Shown in pieces: positions 50,051-61,314 of a DNA stretch of 64,000 nucleotides. The DNA lies in the NCBI GenBank assembly GCA_963817025.1, contig CAWFML010000001.1:248001-312000 (forward strand), written 5' to 3'. Every line of letters begins with the position of its first letter. Positions within the stretch are counted from its first letter, which is position 1. Both the position numbers and the translations under genes were made by a program. The notes below the pieces were generated by a model. It was not told the DNA's origin and did not search any database. It saw only the letters and a list, made by a program, of their open reading frames with translations. This DNA comes from JACMLC01 sp963817025. Lineage in GTDB: Bacteria > Acidobacteriota > Blastocatellia > Pyrinomonadales > Pyrinomonadaceae.

Positions 50051-50630
50051 GATTCGTTCCTTCTTAAACGAAGCAAGAAAAAGGTAAGACGCCGCAATGG
50101 AAGGAGAAGGATTTCAAAGAGAGAAACCCACAAGTAGCTTGACGCTTTTCAGGCTCAAACGGACAGCGAGCGATGCTATCAAAAGAGGCGCTGCGAGGAG
50201 ATACAAGGCGTGACATACCACGTCTCCCTAAAGGGTGGATACGTTTCGCTCTCAACCGTTCCCTGAGTACGTTGCCGGTGGCTTGGTATTTTCAATTTCA
50301 GCAACAGAGGCTCGATAAACCGACCGGCAACCATTGCCACGTTTAAGACGGGAAAGCTTGATTGTTATCTGCCAGCATGTTCATTACCTTGAAACTAAAC
50401 ATTAGAAGGAAGTCTGACCAACATGAGGTCGTGTTGCGTCCAGTGCGAGAAGACTTCGGCAGATGCGCGTGAATTATAGCTCCGGGCCAAGCTAAGTCAA
50501 CAATAATTTTGGCGGGAACCCGCAAGAAGAGTGTTTTACAGTTCCACCGGGATGTCCGTCGCAAGAAATCCGAATTTGGTCTGGCCCGGAACAGCAGATT
50601 TCCGGGCCGGACATGTTTATGCGACAGCTC
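50051..50630. other. Intergenic region holding a promoter and a long leader
   Basis: A 580-bp gap between the phosphoesterase gene and the EamA gene. A strong minus-strand promoter lies at 50473-50500, implying a leader of about 415 bases. The leader includes a 9-bp-arm hairpin (gttgccggt near 50271 with accggcaac near 50323) and a possible 13-codon reading frame near 50343-50384 (MNMLADNNQAFPS) behind an AAGGTA site. The rest, 50510-50630, contains GC-rich short repeats of ccggg. No riboswitch family was recognised. Confidence 0.5.
50473..50500 (-). promoter_or_regulatory. Predicted sigma-70-type promoter for the oxidoreductase/phosphoesterase operon
   Basis: On the minus strand TTGACT (50500-50495) is followed by a 16-base spacer and a perfect TATAAT (50478-50473). 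The start would be near 50466, about 415 bases before the ATG at 50050. Confidence 0.6.
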
Positions 50631-51623
50631 TCAGTTCGTGCCGACCGAACAAGCTTTCCGGGCCGCAGAGATAACTTCCGCGCGCGTCTTCTCTGCGCTG
50701 ACCCCGGTTGAGAGCGACTCTCTTTTCTCCGCACGCTTGGGCGATGTCTTGACCAGCGCGACGCCGCACAGGATGATCAACATCGCTGTCACCACACGCC
50801 AGCCCAGAGATTCCGAGAGCACAGCCCAGCCAAGCAGGACTGCGATAATGGGATTGATGTACGAGTACATAGAGACCAGCGAGAGCGGCAGTTTCTGAAT
50901 CGCATACGTGTAAGAGCCATAGGCCACGATTGAGCCGAAGACGATCAAGTAAGCGATGGCCGACAGCGACCTGCCGCTGAAATGCATCACACGCCATTCG
51001 CCCAAAGTAGTGCCGAGCATCGTCAGCGCCACGCCTGCAATGAGCATCTGCACGGCGGCAGCCATCAGCGGCGGCAAATCCGTCTGGTGATGTTTCGAGT
51101 ACACGGAACCGGCAGACCATGAAGCGCAGCCAACCTGTATGGCGACCGCGCCCAGCAGGTAATAACTATTGAGCGTCGTCCCAAACAGGTTCGGCGCGAT
51201 AAGCAGGGCCAGACCGCAGAAACCAATCAACAGGCCAACCACTGCGCGGCCACTGACGCGCTCGCCATCGCGCAGGAATCTCTCAAGCCCCACAACCCAG
51301 AAAGGAGAAGTTGCGACCAGCAGTGCGGCAGGGCCGCTCGGAACCCACTGCTCCGCCATCACCACAGCCCCGTTGCCGACGCCCAGAAGCATCAGGCCGA
51401 TGATGCTCTGATTTAACCACTCTCTGCCCTGCGGCAGACGCGCCCCCCGCCAGAAATAGACAAACGAAAAGAGCAATGCGCCCGCAATGAGAAAACGCAT
51501 CCCCGCAAGGAGCATCGGCGGCAGGGTCTCTAACCCGACGCGAATCGCCAGATAGGTCGTGCCCCAGAAAAAACAGACGGCAGCCCACGCGCCGTATGCT
51601 GCAAACTGTTCCCTTCTCGTCAT
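50631..51623 (-). CDS. EamA/DMT-family metabolite exporter
   Basis: 330 residues with ten hydrophobic helices in two EamA repeats, for example WAAVCFFWGTTYLAIRVGLE in the first and SAIAYLIVFGSIVAYGSYTY in the second. The YedA/RhaT branch exports amino acids and related metabolites. A 40-residue charged tail follows the last helix. The start overlaps the stop of the Lrp-type regulator gene by four bases, so regulator and exporter are made from one transcript. This suggests control of exporter synthesis by an amino-acid effector. Confidence 0.9.
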   Translation of the reverse strand: MTRREQFAAYGAWAAVCFFWGTTYLAIRVGLETLPPMLLAGMRFLIAGALLFSFVYFWRGARLPQGREWLNQSIIGLMLLGVGNGAVVMAEQWVPSGPAALLVATSPFWVVGLERFLRDGERVSGRAVVGLLIGFCGLALLIAPNLFGTTLNSYYLLGAVAIQVGCASWSAGSVYSKHHQTDLPPLMAAAVQMLIAGVALTMLGTTLGEWRVMHFSGRSLSAIAYLIVFGSIVAYGSYTYAIQKLPLSLVSMYSYINPIIAVLLGWAVLSESLGWRVVTAMLIILCGVALVKTSPKRAEKRESLSTGVSAEKTRAEVISAARKACSVGTN

Positions 51624-52102
51624 AAGCTTGACCCCTCCCGCTTGACGGACAAACGCTGAGACTCCTTGACCGTCTTGAGCACGATTGTCGTGCGCGTCGA
51701 GCGTATGTACTTAAACTGACCGAACTCCTCTTTCAGAATCCTGTATAAGTCATCCGTGTCGCGCGCACGCACCTTGACCAGAAAACAATCCTCGCCCGCC
51801 AGATGATGCAATTCCAGCACGCTCGGCAACGCCGCCATCAGTTCGGCTGTCTTGTCGGCTTCCTCTACGACATCGTGTTGCTCATCCACACGCACAAAGA
51901 TAAAAGCCACCAGCCCCAACCCCAGCGCATGCGGGTCAACCAGAGCCATGTAGCCCTTGATAAAGCCGCGCTCCTCTAGCTTCTTGACCCGCTCAAGAGT
52001 CGCAGAGGGCGTCAGTTCCACGGCCCTAGCCAGTTCGACATTGGTCATCCGACCATCTCGCTGAAGCAATTCGAGAATTAAAGCGTCTTTTTCATCCATC
52101 AT
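51620..52102 (-). CDS. Lrp/AsnC-family transcriptional regulator
   Basis: 160 residues. The N-terminal winged helix-turn-helix shows ALILELLQRDGRMTNVELAR and TPSATLERVKKLEERGFIKG. A RAM ligand-binding domain follows, with LGLVAFIFVRVD, ELHHLAGEDCFLVKVRARD and the final strand RTTIVLKTV. It is the typical length of Lrp family members that form octamers and respond to amino acids. Two adjacent ATG codons (52100 and 52097) could serve as start. It is divergent from the heat-shock island and co-transcribed with the exporter gene. Confidence 0.93.
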   Translation of the reverse strand: MMDEKDALILELLQRDGRMTNVELARAVELTPSATLERVKKLEERGFIKGYMALVDPHALGLGLVAFIFVRVDEQHDVVEEADKTAELMAALPSVLELHHLAGEDCFLVKVRARDTDDLYRILKEEFGQFKYIRSTRTTIVLKTVKESQRLSVKREGSSL

Positions 52103-52373
52103 CTGTCAATCTCTATCATTATCGGTGATTTGCCGAATAAGATACACTCAATACGCCATATTGTCAAATATTGTTCCCCATTTGGACGTAATGGCAGAAT
52201 TTTAGCTACCCCGCTTGAATACACCGCGCCGACCGGATGAGACTTGACAAAGATGGACTCAAGATTTATTATCTGCTCATGCTCAGGAGCCGAAAGAACA
52301 TCGAATTTTCCAGTTTTTCTTTTGGCTGGCGGTAAATTTTGATTTTTCTAAGAATTTTGAGGAGGAAGTTGAA
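52103..52373. promoter_or_regulatory. Divergent control region of the lrp-type gene and the heat-shock island
   Basis: A 271-bp AT-rich region. It contains the strong plus-strand promoter listed separately. No CIRCE inverted repeat (TTAGCACTC / GAGTGCTAA) and no clear sigma-32-type sequence was seen. The ribosome-binding site for hsp20 is GAGGAGG before ATG 52374. Confidence 0.6.
52244..52272 (+). promoter_or_regulatory. Strong predicted sigma-70-type promoter of the heat-shock island
   Basis: A consensus TTGACA (52244-52249), an ideal 17-base spacer and TATTAT (52267-52272). The start would be near 52279, about 95 bases before hsp20. Confidence 0.7.
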
Positions 52374-52913
52374 ATGAGCATCGTTCGTTACGATCCATTC
52401 CGCGACTTACGTAGTCTTCAGGACGAGGTTAATCGTCTCTTTTCCACTAATTTGACGCGCGCCTACGACGGCGACGAGGGCATCGCGCGCGGGGCCTGGA
52501 ATCCGAGCGTGGATATTTACGAGAACAAAGACCAGATCGTGCTCGAAGCGGAACTGCCGGGCATGAAGCGCGAGGATTTCGACCTTTCGATTGAAAACAA
52601 CGTCATTACTCTGCGCGGCGAGCGCCGCTTTGAGAAAAAAGACGAGAGCGACAATTATCACAGGGTCGAGAGGGCTTATGGCTCTTTCACGCGCTCGTTT
52701 ACGCTGCCGCAAACAGTGCAGGCCGAGAGCGTGACGGCTGAATATCGCAATGGCGTCCTGCGCGTCACCATGCCCAAGCGCGAAGAAGTCAAAGCGCGCC
52801 GCATAGAGATCGCTGGCGAAGCCAACGAAGCGAAGGGCGCGCGCACCATCGAAGCGAAAGCTGAAAACGCTGCCACCAAAGGCGAACAGTCAAGCTCTGC
52901 TACTGCTCGCTAA
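52374..52913 (+). CDS. Small heat-shock protein (Hsp20/alpha-crystallin)
   Basis: 179 residues, starting at an ATG nine bases after GAGGAGG. An N-terminal arm with YDPFRDLRSLQDEVNRLFST is followed by the alpha-crystallin domain (about 42-145: WNPSVDIYENKDQIVLEAEL, LRGERRF and the end motif YRNGVLRVTMPK). A long Glu/Ala/Lys-rich tail of about 35 residues is unusual. It holds unfolding proteins for refolding by the ClpB disaggregase encoded next. It is first in the island, behind a consensus promoter. Confidence 0.95.
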   Translation: MSIVRYDPFRDLRSLQDEVNRLFSTNLTRAYDGDEGIARGAWNPSVDIYENKDQIVLEAELPGMKREDFDLSIENNVITLRGERRFEKKDESDNYHRVERAYGSFTRSFTLPQTVQAESVTAEYRNGVLRVTMPKREEVKARRIEIAGEANEAKGARTIEAKAENAATKGEQSSSATAR

Positions 52914-52923
52914 TAGTCATTCA

Positions 52924-52971
52924 GACAAGTGACGGGTAATCCGGGCCATCGCTCAATATCCGTCACTTGTC
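52924..52971. repeat. Short post-stop fold-back after hsp20
   Basis: Arms of 11-12 bases (gacaagtgacgg at 52924 and ccgtcacttgtc ending at 52971) enclose about 25 bases. It begins ten bases after the hsp20 stop and ends 17 bases before the clpB ATG. It may tune expression between the two genes. Confidence 0.75.
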
Positions 52972-52987
52972 GCAGATCATTGCTTTT

Positions 52988-55582
52988 ATGCGTTTAGATA
53001 AATTCACCTTGCGCGGCCAGGAGGCCATACAGTCTGCCATAGAGGCAGCCGAGCGCAATCAGAATCAACAGGTCGAGCCGGAGCACTTGCTTCTTGCCAT
53101 GCTTGAGCAAGCGGAAGGGACTGTGCGTCCTATCCTCGGCAAGCTCGGGGCAAATGTGCAGGTCGTTCTCAACGACGTGCAGGCGGCCATCGCGCGCTTT
53201 CCAAAAGTGCAGGGCGGGCAGCAGTATTTCAGCCCGCGTCTCAGCCAGATATTTACTGCCGCCGAAAAGCTGGCGCAGGGGATGCAGGACGAGTACGTCT
53301 CCACGGAGCATCTGCTGCTCGCCATCGCTGATGAGAAGGACGGGGGCGCAGGCAAAATCCTCAGACAGCACGGGGTCACGCGCGACGACCTGCTCAAAGT
53401 GATCGAGCAGATGCGCGGCGGCGTGCGTATCACGGATCAGAACGCGGAAGCGAACTATCAGGCTCTCTCAAAGTATGCGAAAGACCTGACCGATCTGGCG
53501 CGGCAAGGCAAGCTAGACCCGGTCATCGGGCGCGACGACGAGATACGCCGCACGATTCAGGTGCTCTCGCGCCGCACGAAAAATAATCCTGTGCTGATTG
53601 GCGAACCCGGCGTCGGCAAGACTGCCATCGTCGAAGGCTTGGCCCAGAGAATCATTTCCGGCGACGTGCCCGAAACTTTGCGTAACAAGCGGCTGGTCGG
53701 GCTTGATTTGGGTTCGATGCTGGCGGGCGCGAAATATCGCGGCGAGTTTGAAGACCGTCTCAAAGCCGTCCTCAAAGAGATTGAGAACGCGCAGGGGCAA
53801 ATCATTCTTTTCATAGACGAGCTGCACACAATCATCGGCGCGGGCGCGGCAGAGGGCGCGATTGATGCTTCAAACATGCTCAAGCCCGCGCTGGCTCGCG
53901 GCGAGCTGCGCTGCGTCGGCGCGACCACGCTCAACGAATACAAAAAATATATCGAGAAGGATGCCGCGCTTGAGCGTCGCTTTCAACAGGTCTACGTCGG
54001 TGAGCCAACGGTTGAAGACACCATCGCTATCCTGCGCGGACTCAAAGAGCGTTACGAAGTGCATCACGGCGTGCGTATCAAAGACTCTGCGATTGTCGCC
54101 GCCGCAACCCTCTCGAATCGTTACATCACAGACCGTTTCCTGCCTGACAAGGCGATTGACCTGATTGACGAAGCCGCCTCGCGCTTACGCATCGAGATTG
54201 ATTCGCTGCCGCAGGAGATAGACCAGTTAGAGCGCGAGATACTTCAACTCGAAATCGAGCGGCAGGCTCTGGGGCGCGAAGAGGATGAGAAATCTAAGTC
54301 GCGTTTGAGAGACATAGAGCAGCGCATCGCAGACCTCAAGGAAAAATCTTCCGGGATGAAAGCCAAGTGGCAATCCGAGAAGGAAGAGATCGAGCGCATG
54401 CGCGAGGCCAAGAACGAGCTTGAACAACTGCGCCTGCAATTGGATCAGGCGCGCAACGCAGGCGATTTGACGCGCGCGGCGGAAATCCAGTACGGCAAGA
54501 TTCCAGAGCTTGAGCAAAAGCTGATTCAGGAGCAACAGAAGCTTGTCGAGTTGCAAAGCGACGGCGTGATGCTCAAGGAAGAAGTTGACGAAGAGGACGT
54601 GGCCGAAGTCGTAGCCAAGTGGACTGGCGTGCCCGTCTCGAAAATGCTCGAAGGCGAGATGCAGAAGCTGGTCACGATGGAAGAGCGTCTGCGCAAGCGT
54701 GTCATCGGTCAGGACGAAGCTCTGACAGCCGTCGCCAATGCTGTGCGCCGCGCGCGTGCAGGCTTGCAAGACCCTAATCGCCCGGTCGGCTCGTTTATCT
54801 TTCTTGGTCCAACAGGCGTCGGCAAGACGGAGACCGCACGCGCTCTGGCAGAGTTTCTCTTTGACGACGAGCGCGCGATGATTCGTCTGGACATGTCCGA
54901 ATACATGGAGAAGCACGCGGTCGCGCGCATGATCGGCGCGCCGCCGGGATACATCGGTTATGAAGAGGGCGGGCAGTTGACGGAAGCCGTGCGTCGTCGT
55001 CCGTATTCCGTGATTCTCTTTGACGAGATCGAGAAGGCGCACCCGGATGTGTTCAACGTCCTGTTGCAAATCCTTGACGACGGGCGATTGACGGATTCAA
55101 AGGGACGCACGGTGAGCTTCAAAAACACTGTGCTGATTATGACTTCTAACTTAGGCTCGCGCGACATACAGGACTTGGGCGACGACGACAAGCAAATGCG
55201 CGAAGCAGTCCTACAGGTCTTGCGCGATCATTTCAAGCCGGAGTTTTTGAATCGCATAGACGACATAGTTATCTTCCACCAGCTCTCGCGCGAACAGATC
55301 GTCGAGATCATAGACGTGCAGCTTGAGAAGCTTCGCCAGATGCTGGCAGAGCGCAACATCACGCTTGAGCTGGATGATTCTGCGAGAGAGCTTTTGTCGC
55401 GCGAAGGCTATGACCCGAACTATGGCGCGCGTCCTTTGAAGCGTGCGATTCAAACTCTGATTCAGAACCCTTTGGCAATCAGGCTGCTGCGCGGCGAGAT
55501 GGCTGCGGGTGAAACAATTCGCGTTTCTGCCGATGGCGACGAGATGAAGTTCGAGCCTGTCACGGCAAACGCGACAGCATAA
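52988..55582 (+). CDS. clpB: ClpB protein disaggregase
   Basis: About 864 residues from the ATG at 52988, which gives the family start MRLDKFTLRGQEAIQ. A TTG seven codons upstream lies in the preceding hairpin and is unlikely. The N-domain is followed by AAA-1 (Walker A GEPGVGKTA, Walker B FIDELHTI), the coiled-coil middle domain (about 400-520, rich in Glu/Arg heptads), and AAA-2 (GPTGVGKTE, LFDEIEKAHPDVFN). The ClpP-docking tripeptide loop is absent, so it dissolves aggregates and does not feed a protease. It works with Hsp70 and small Hsps. No dnaK is in the window. Confidence 0.98.
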   Translation: MRLDKFTLRGQEAIQSAIEAAERNQNQQVEPEHLLLAMLEQAEGTVRPILGKLGANVQVVLNDVQAAIARFPKVQGGQQYFSPRLSQIFTAAEKLAQGMQDEYVSTEHLLLAIADEKDGGAGKILRQHGVTRDDLLKVIEQMRGGVRITDQNAEANYQALSKYAKDLTDLARQGKLDPVIGRDDEIRRTIQVLSRRTKNNPVLIGEPGVGKTAIVEGLAQRIISGDVPETLRNKRLVGLDLGSMLAGAKYRGEFEDRLKAVLKEIENAQGQIILFIDELHTIIGAGAAEGAIDASNMLKPALARGELRCVGATTLNEYKKYIEKDAALERRFQQVYVGEPTVEDTIAILRGLKERYEVHHGVRIKDSAIVAAATLSNRYITDRFLPDKAIDLIDEAASRLRIEIDSLPQEIDQLEREILQLEIERQALGREEDEKSKSRLRDIEQRIADLKEKSSGMKAKWQSEKEEIERMREAKNELEQLRLQLDQARNAGDLTRAAEIQYGKIPELEQKLIQEQQKLVELQSDGVMLKEEVDEEDVAEVVAKWTGVPVSKMLEGEMQKLVTMEERLRKRVIGQDEALTAVANAVRRARAGLQDPNRPVGSFIFLGPTGVGKTETARALAEFLFDDERAMIRLDMSEYMEKHAVARMIGAPPGYIGYEEGGQLTEAVRRRPYSVILFDEIEKAHPDVFNVLLQILDDGRLTDSKGRTVSFKNTVLIMTSNLGSRDIQDLGDDDKQMREAVLQVLRDHFKPEFLNRIDDIVIFHQLSREQIVEIIDVQLEKLRQMLAERNITLELDDSARELLSREGYDPNYGARPLKRAIQTLIQNPLAIRLLRGEMAAGETIRVSADGDEMKFEPVTANATA

Positions 55583-55596
55583 AAGAGGAAGGCGAG

Positions 55597-56043
55597 ATGG
55601 CACAGCATTGGGACCCGATACGGGATTTAGTCACGCTTCAGGAACGCATGAATCGTCTGTTTGAAGACGCCACAGACCGCCGTGCGCGCACGGATGATGA
55701 AACCAATGATATAGAGCGCGCGGACTGGACTCCGGCGGCGGATGTTTATAATCGTGAGACGGAGTATGTCATCACGGTTGACCTGCCGGGCATTGACCGC
55801 GAGACGCTGGACATCAGCATTGACGATAATCGTCTCTGGATTCGCGGCACGCGCTCCATCGAACACGAGGCGCAGCAGAGAGTCGAGCGGCCTCATGGAA
55901 ATTTCCTGAGAAGGTTTGGCCCGCTGCCGCCGACGATTGAGCAGCAGGGCGTCAAGGCGGATTACAAAGACGGCGTGCTGAACATCACGTTGCCCAAACG
56001 CGCGGAGAAGAAATCCCGCCGCGTGGAAATCAAAGTTCAGTGA
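55597..56043 (+). CDS. Second small heat-shock protein (Hsp20/alpha-crystallin)
   Basis: 148 residues, 14 bases after clpB, with GAGG before the ATG. The N-terminal WDPIRDLVTLQERMNRLFED mirrors the first Hsp20. The alpha-crystallin domain runs from DWTPAADVYNRETEYVITVD to YKDGVLNITLPKRAEKKSRR. The long tail of the first paralogue is absent. Flanking clpB with two different Hsp20 genes suggests mixed oligomers or different client sets. The end of the gene is followed by a half fold-back. Confidence 0.95.
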   Translation: MAQHWDPIRDLVTLQERMNRLFEDATDRRARTDDETNDIERADWTPAADVYNRETEYVITVDLPGIDRETLDISIDDNRLWIRGTRSIEHEAQQRVERPHGNFLRRFGPLPPTIEQQGVKADYKDGVLNITLPKRAEKKSRRVEIKVQ

Positions 56044-56047
56044 CGTA

Positions 56048-56110
56048 TGACAGGCAAGAACCTGTTTTATCTTATCACTCGTCACCTGTCACACGTCACA
56101 CATCACTATT
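56048..56110. repeat. Heptamer tract after the second hsp20 gene
   Basis: Around 56073-56108 the plus strand reads tcactcg, tcacctg, tcacacg, tcacaca, tcactat in heptamers. The words are those of the fold-back arm at 23118. An opposite arm is only suggested by gacaggcaag near 56048. Confidence 0.55.
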
Positions 56111-56149
56111 GTTATGGTATCTTTTCGCAGGGGGAAAAAGAGAAGCAAT

Positions 56150-56812
56150 ATGCAGGAGCACAAGGCGGCTGAAGATTTGCAGGCAGAGGCCAGCGAAGAT
56201 TCTTCGGCTGAAGAAATTCGTGTCACAGACAGGCGGCGGGTCAATCTCGAAGGCGAGGCGACGGATGGCAGGGATGCTGCCGGTGATGCGCCGCGCTCGA
56301 AGCCCACGTATGTCGAACAGCTTGAGCAGAGCAAGCAGGCTGCGGAGCAGAAGCTCGTAGAGGTGCAGGCTCGCTTTGAACAACTTCGTTCGCAGTTGCA
56401 GCGCGAGACTGACGAAACCAGACAACGACTCAATCGCGCGGCAGAAGAACGCGCGCGGCGCGAGAAGGCAGAGTTTGTCGCCGCGCTTTTGCCCGTGATG
56501 GATAATCTCAAGCGTGCGCTTGAACTGGCGGACACGAGTTCTGTCGAGGCTCTGCTGGAAGGCGTGCGCGGCACGGCCAGCGGCTTTGAGAGCGCGCTCA
56601 CGGGGGCTGGCGTCGAGCCGGTCGAGTCCGTCGGCGCGCAGTTCGACCCTGAGCTTCACGAAGCGGTTGATACAATCGAAGTCGAACCCGAACGCGACGG
56701 CACGGTGACGGCTGAATACAGTCGCGGCTATCGCATGGGCGAGAGGCTCTTGCGGCCCGCGCGCGTGCAGGTCGGCAGAGCGCGTGGCGAAGTTCAGAAG
56801 GCTGCGGAATGA
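56150..56812 (+). CDS. grpE: GrpE nucleotide-exchange factor
   Basis: About 220 residues from the ATG at 56150, preceded by AGAGAAG. An ATG at 56114 would add 12 residues but lacks a ribosome-binding site. An acidic disordered start leads to the long dimerisation helix (about 60-115, VEQLEQSKQAAEQKLVEVQA), then FVAALLPVMDNLKRALELAD and the beta-wing DPELHEAVDTIEVEPERDGT. The final GYRMGERLLRPARVQV is the family signature. It exchanges ADP on DnaK, although dnaK and dnaJ are not in the window. Confidence 0.95.
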   Translation: MQEHKAAEDLQAEASEDSSAEEIRVTDRRRVNLEGEATDGRDAAGDAPRSKPTYVEQLEQSKQAAEQKLVEVQARFEQLRSQLQRETDETRQRLNRAAEERARREKAEFVAALLPVMDNLKRALELADTSSVEALLEGVRGTASGFESALTGAGVEPVESVGAQFDPELHEAVDTIEVEPERDGTVTAEYSRGYRMGERLLRPARVQVGRARGEVQKAAE

Positions 56813-56817
56813 AGATT

Positions 56818-56942
56818 TGTAATTAGTTCTTTGTGCTTTGTGTTTAGTTTTTTGCGCGCTATGCAATCATAAAGCTCATGGCTCAAGTTTGAGCATCAGG
56901 AGCAAAGCACAAAGAACTAATTACAAAGCACAAAGCACAAAA
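56818..56942. repeat. Post-stop fold-back repeat, heptamer-built (23-bp perfect arms)
   Basis: The arms at 56818-56840 and 56903-56925 are exact reverse complements with a 62-base loop. The left side reads ttagttc, tttgtgc, tttgtgt, ttagttt, and the right side continues acaaagc, acaaagc to 56942. It begins five bases after the grpE stop and ends just before the groEL ribosome-binding site. Confidence 0.92.
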
Positions 56943-56958
56943 GCTTAAGGAGAAAAAA

Positions 56959-58584
56959 GTGGCGAAAGATTTGAAATTCAGGGAAGCCGCGCGTGGCGCG
57001 ATGCTTGAAGGCGTGAACACGCTGGCGAACGCCGTGCGCGTAACGCTTGGGCCAAAGGGACGCAATGTCGTGCTCAGCAAGTCTTATGGCTCGCCCGTCA
57101 TTACCAAAGACGGCGTGACGGTCGCCAAAGAGATAGAGCTTAAAGATAAGTATCAGAACATGGGCGCGCAGATGGTGCGCGAGGTGGCGACCAAAACCAA
57201 CGATACTGCCGGTGACGGCACGACGACCGCGACGGTTCTGGCTCAGGCGATTTTCCGCGAGGGCGTCAAGAATGTGGCGGCGGGCGCAAATCCTATGAGC
57301 TTGCAGCGCGGCATACAGATGGCGACGGAGGCGGCTGTGGCAGAGCTTGAGCGGATGTCGAAAAAGGTCAAAAGCAAAGAAGAGCTTGCCAATGTCGCCA
57401 GCGTTTCCGCAAACAATGACCGCCGCATCGGAGAGCTAATCTCGGAAGCGATGGAGCAGGTGGGCAAGGACGGCGTCGTGACGGTCGAAGAATCCAAGAC
57501 GATGCAAACGGAGCTGGACATAGTCGAGGGGATGCAGTTTGATCGCGGCTACCTGTCGCCCTACTTCGTCACCAATCCCGACCGCATGGAATGCGTGCTC
57601 GAAGAGCCTTTGATTCTGCTTCATGAAAAAAAGATTTCGGCGATGCGCGACTTGCTCCCGGTGCTTGAGCAGAGCGTCGGGCAGGGCCGCTCGCTCTTGA
57701 TTATCGCCGAAGATGTTGACGGCGACGCGCTGGCAACTCTGGTGGTTAACAAGCTGCGCGGCACGATTAAAGTTTGCGCGGTCAAGGCTCCGGCCTTTGG
57801 CGACCGCCGCAAAGCTATCCTGGAAGACCTCGCTGCGCTGACTGGCGGGCGCGTGATTACGGAAGACCTCGGCATCAAGCTTGAGAATGTGACGGTCGCA
57901 GACCTCGGCTCGGCCAAGCGCGTGATTGTGGACAAAGACAACACGACGCTGGTCGAAGGCGCGGGCGACAAGCCCGCGATACAGGGCCGCGTGGCTGCCA
58001 TACGCAGGCAGATTGAAGAGTCAACTTCGGATTATGACCGCGAGAAATTGCAGGAGCGTCGGGCAAAGCTGGCGGGCGGCGTGGCGGTCGTCAAGGTCGG
58101 GGCCGCGACCGAGACGGAGATGAAAGAGATCAAGATGCGCGTCGAAGATGCTCTGAATGCGACTAAGGCTGCGGCGCAGGAAGGCATCGTGCCCGGCGGC
58201 GGCGTCGCGCTGCTGCGCGCTGGCAAGGCTCTCGATAAGCTTGAGGCGGACGACCTTGATGTCATGACAGGCATTCGTCTTGTCCGTCGCGCGCTCGAAG
58301 AACCTTTGCGGCGCATAGCGGAGAACGCGGGCGTAGAGGGCGCAGTCGTCGTCGGACGCGTCGAAGACTCCAAGGGCGCGAAGGGCTTTAACGCTGCGAC
58401 GGGAGAATATGAAGACCTCGTCGCCGCAGGCATCATTGACCCGACAAAGGTCGTGCGGACGGCGTTGCAAAACGCTGCATCCATCGCCGGGCTGCTGCTT
58501 ACAACCGATGCAGCCATCACGGACGCGCCTGAGCCGAAGAGGGCCGCGCCGCAAATGGGCGGCGGTGAAGACTACGATTACTAA
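56959..58584 (+). CDS. groEL: GroEL chaperonin (60-kDa subunit)
   Basis: 541 residues from a GTG start with AAGGAG seven bases upstream. The ATP site shows VTLGPKGRNVVLSKSYG and GDGTTTATVLAQ (D86). The apical and equatorial domains are complete up to EGIVPGGGVALL and LLLTTDAAITD. The C-terminus is MGGGEDYDY and not the usual GGM repeats, so the cavity tail differs. No groES gene is next to it, unlike most groESL operons. This may therefore be an additional chaperonin, or it may use a GroES encoded elsewhere. No CIRCE element is visible. Confidence 0.97.
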   Translation: MAKDLKFREAARGAMLEGVNTLANAVRVTLGPKGRNVVLSKSYGSPVITKDGVTVAKEIELKDKYQNMGAQMVREVATKTNDTAGDGTTTATVLAQAIFREGVKNVAAGANPMSLQRGIQMATEAAVAELERMSKKVKSKEELANVASVSANNDRRIGELISEAMEQVGKDGVVTVEESKTMQTELDIVEGMQFDRGYLSPYFVTNPDRMECVLEEPLILLHEKKISAMRDLLPVLEQSVGQGRSLLIIAEDVDGDALATLVVNKLRGTIKVCAVKAPAFGDRRKAILEDLAALTGGRVITEDLGIKLENVTVADLGSAKRVIVDKDNTTLVEGAGDKPAIQGRVAAIRRQIEESTSDYDREKLQERRAKLAGGVAVVKVGAATETEMKEIKMRVEDALNATKAAAQEGIVPGGGVALLRAGKALDKLEADDLDVMTGIRLVRRALEEPLRRIAENAGVEGAVVVGRVEDSKGAKGFNAATGEYEDLVAAGIIDPTKVVRTALQNAASIAGLLLTTDAAITDAPEPKRAAPQMGGGEDYDY

Positions 58585-58680
58585 AAGGCAAAAGTAAAAA
58601 GGTAAAGGGCAAAAGTGAAGATATAAGGACTTATCAAGGCTGTTCTTCACTTTTGCCTTTTACCTTTTGCCTTCTTACTT
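58582..58680. repeat. Post-stop fold-back repeat, heptamer-built (imperfect arms)
   Basis: It starts at the groEL stop codon. The left part, 58585-58620, is made of aaaggca/aaaggta words and the right arm, 58645-58680, reads cttcact, tttgcct, tttacct, tttgcct. The pairing is long but imperfect. Confidence 0.8.
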
Positions 58681-58917
58681 ATTTTGTTGGCAAGGCAGTT
58701 GCAGGTAAGCGATAATGCCTGTGGGTCATTGCATGGAAACGCAACGGCCCATGTGCCCCTCGCATCTAAACCTGGACTGTGGGACGTACAGCAAATTAGA
58801 AGCGAAAGCAATAGGGAGAAGGTCGAAACTAAAAGGTCAAACATTTGGCACACGCTTGACGCTTTGCTTGGCCCTTCATCGCTTCCGGGTAGACTCTAGC
58901 AAGTTGAGAAAAAAAGA
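58681..58917. other. Intergenic stretch before the second Clp gene
   Basis: 237 bp after the fold-back. Small overlapping reading frames (58684-58921) show no protein features. A TTGACG at about 58856 could be a minus-35 box but no matching minus-10 lies at the right distance. Otherwise nothing was recognised. Confidence 0.45.
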
Positions 58918-61212
<2,295 letters not shown>

Positions 61213-61236
61213 TTTCCGCTTCGGGCGCATCTGAAG

Positions 61237-61279
61237 AAAAGGGTTTCAGTGAGACTTTCATTGAAGCCCTTTTCCTTTT
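61237..61279 (+). terminator. Intrinsic terminator of the heat-shock island
   Basis: The stem aaaagggtttca (61237-61248) pairs with tgaagccctttt (61262-61273) apart from one mismatch. The loop is 13 bases and a T-rich tail follows. It lies 25 bases after the Clp gene stop. Confidence 0.75.
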
Positions 61280-61314
61280 CCGGTAAGCTTTGAATTTGAA
61301 AGAGAACGTCTCAT

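Noticed and set aside
50064..50255. A 63-codon minus-strand reading frame in the operon leader
   Set aside because: No ribosome-binding site, no domain pattern, and it lies where a leader RNA is more likely. A shorter 13-codon frame is only mentioned as a possibility.
56813..56958. CIRCE/HrcA operator before groEL
   Set aside because: The inverted repeat there is built of caaagca words with a 62-base loop and does not match the TTAGCACTC-N9-GAGTGCTAA consensus.
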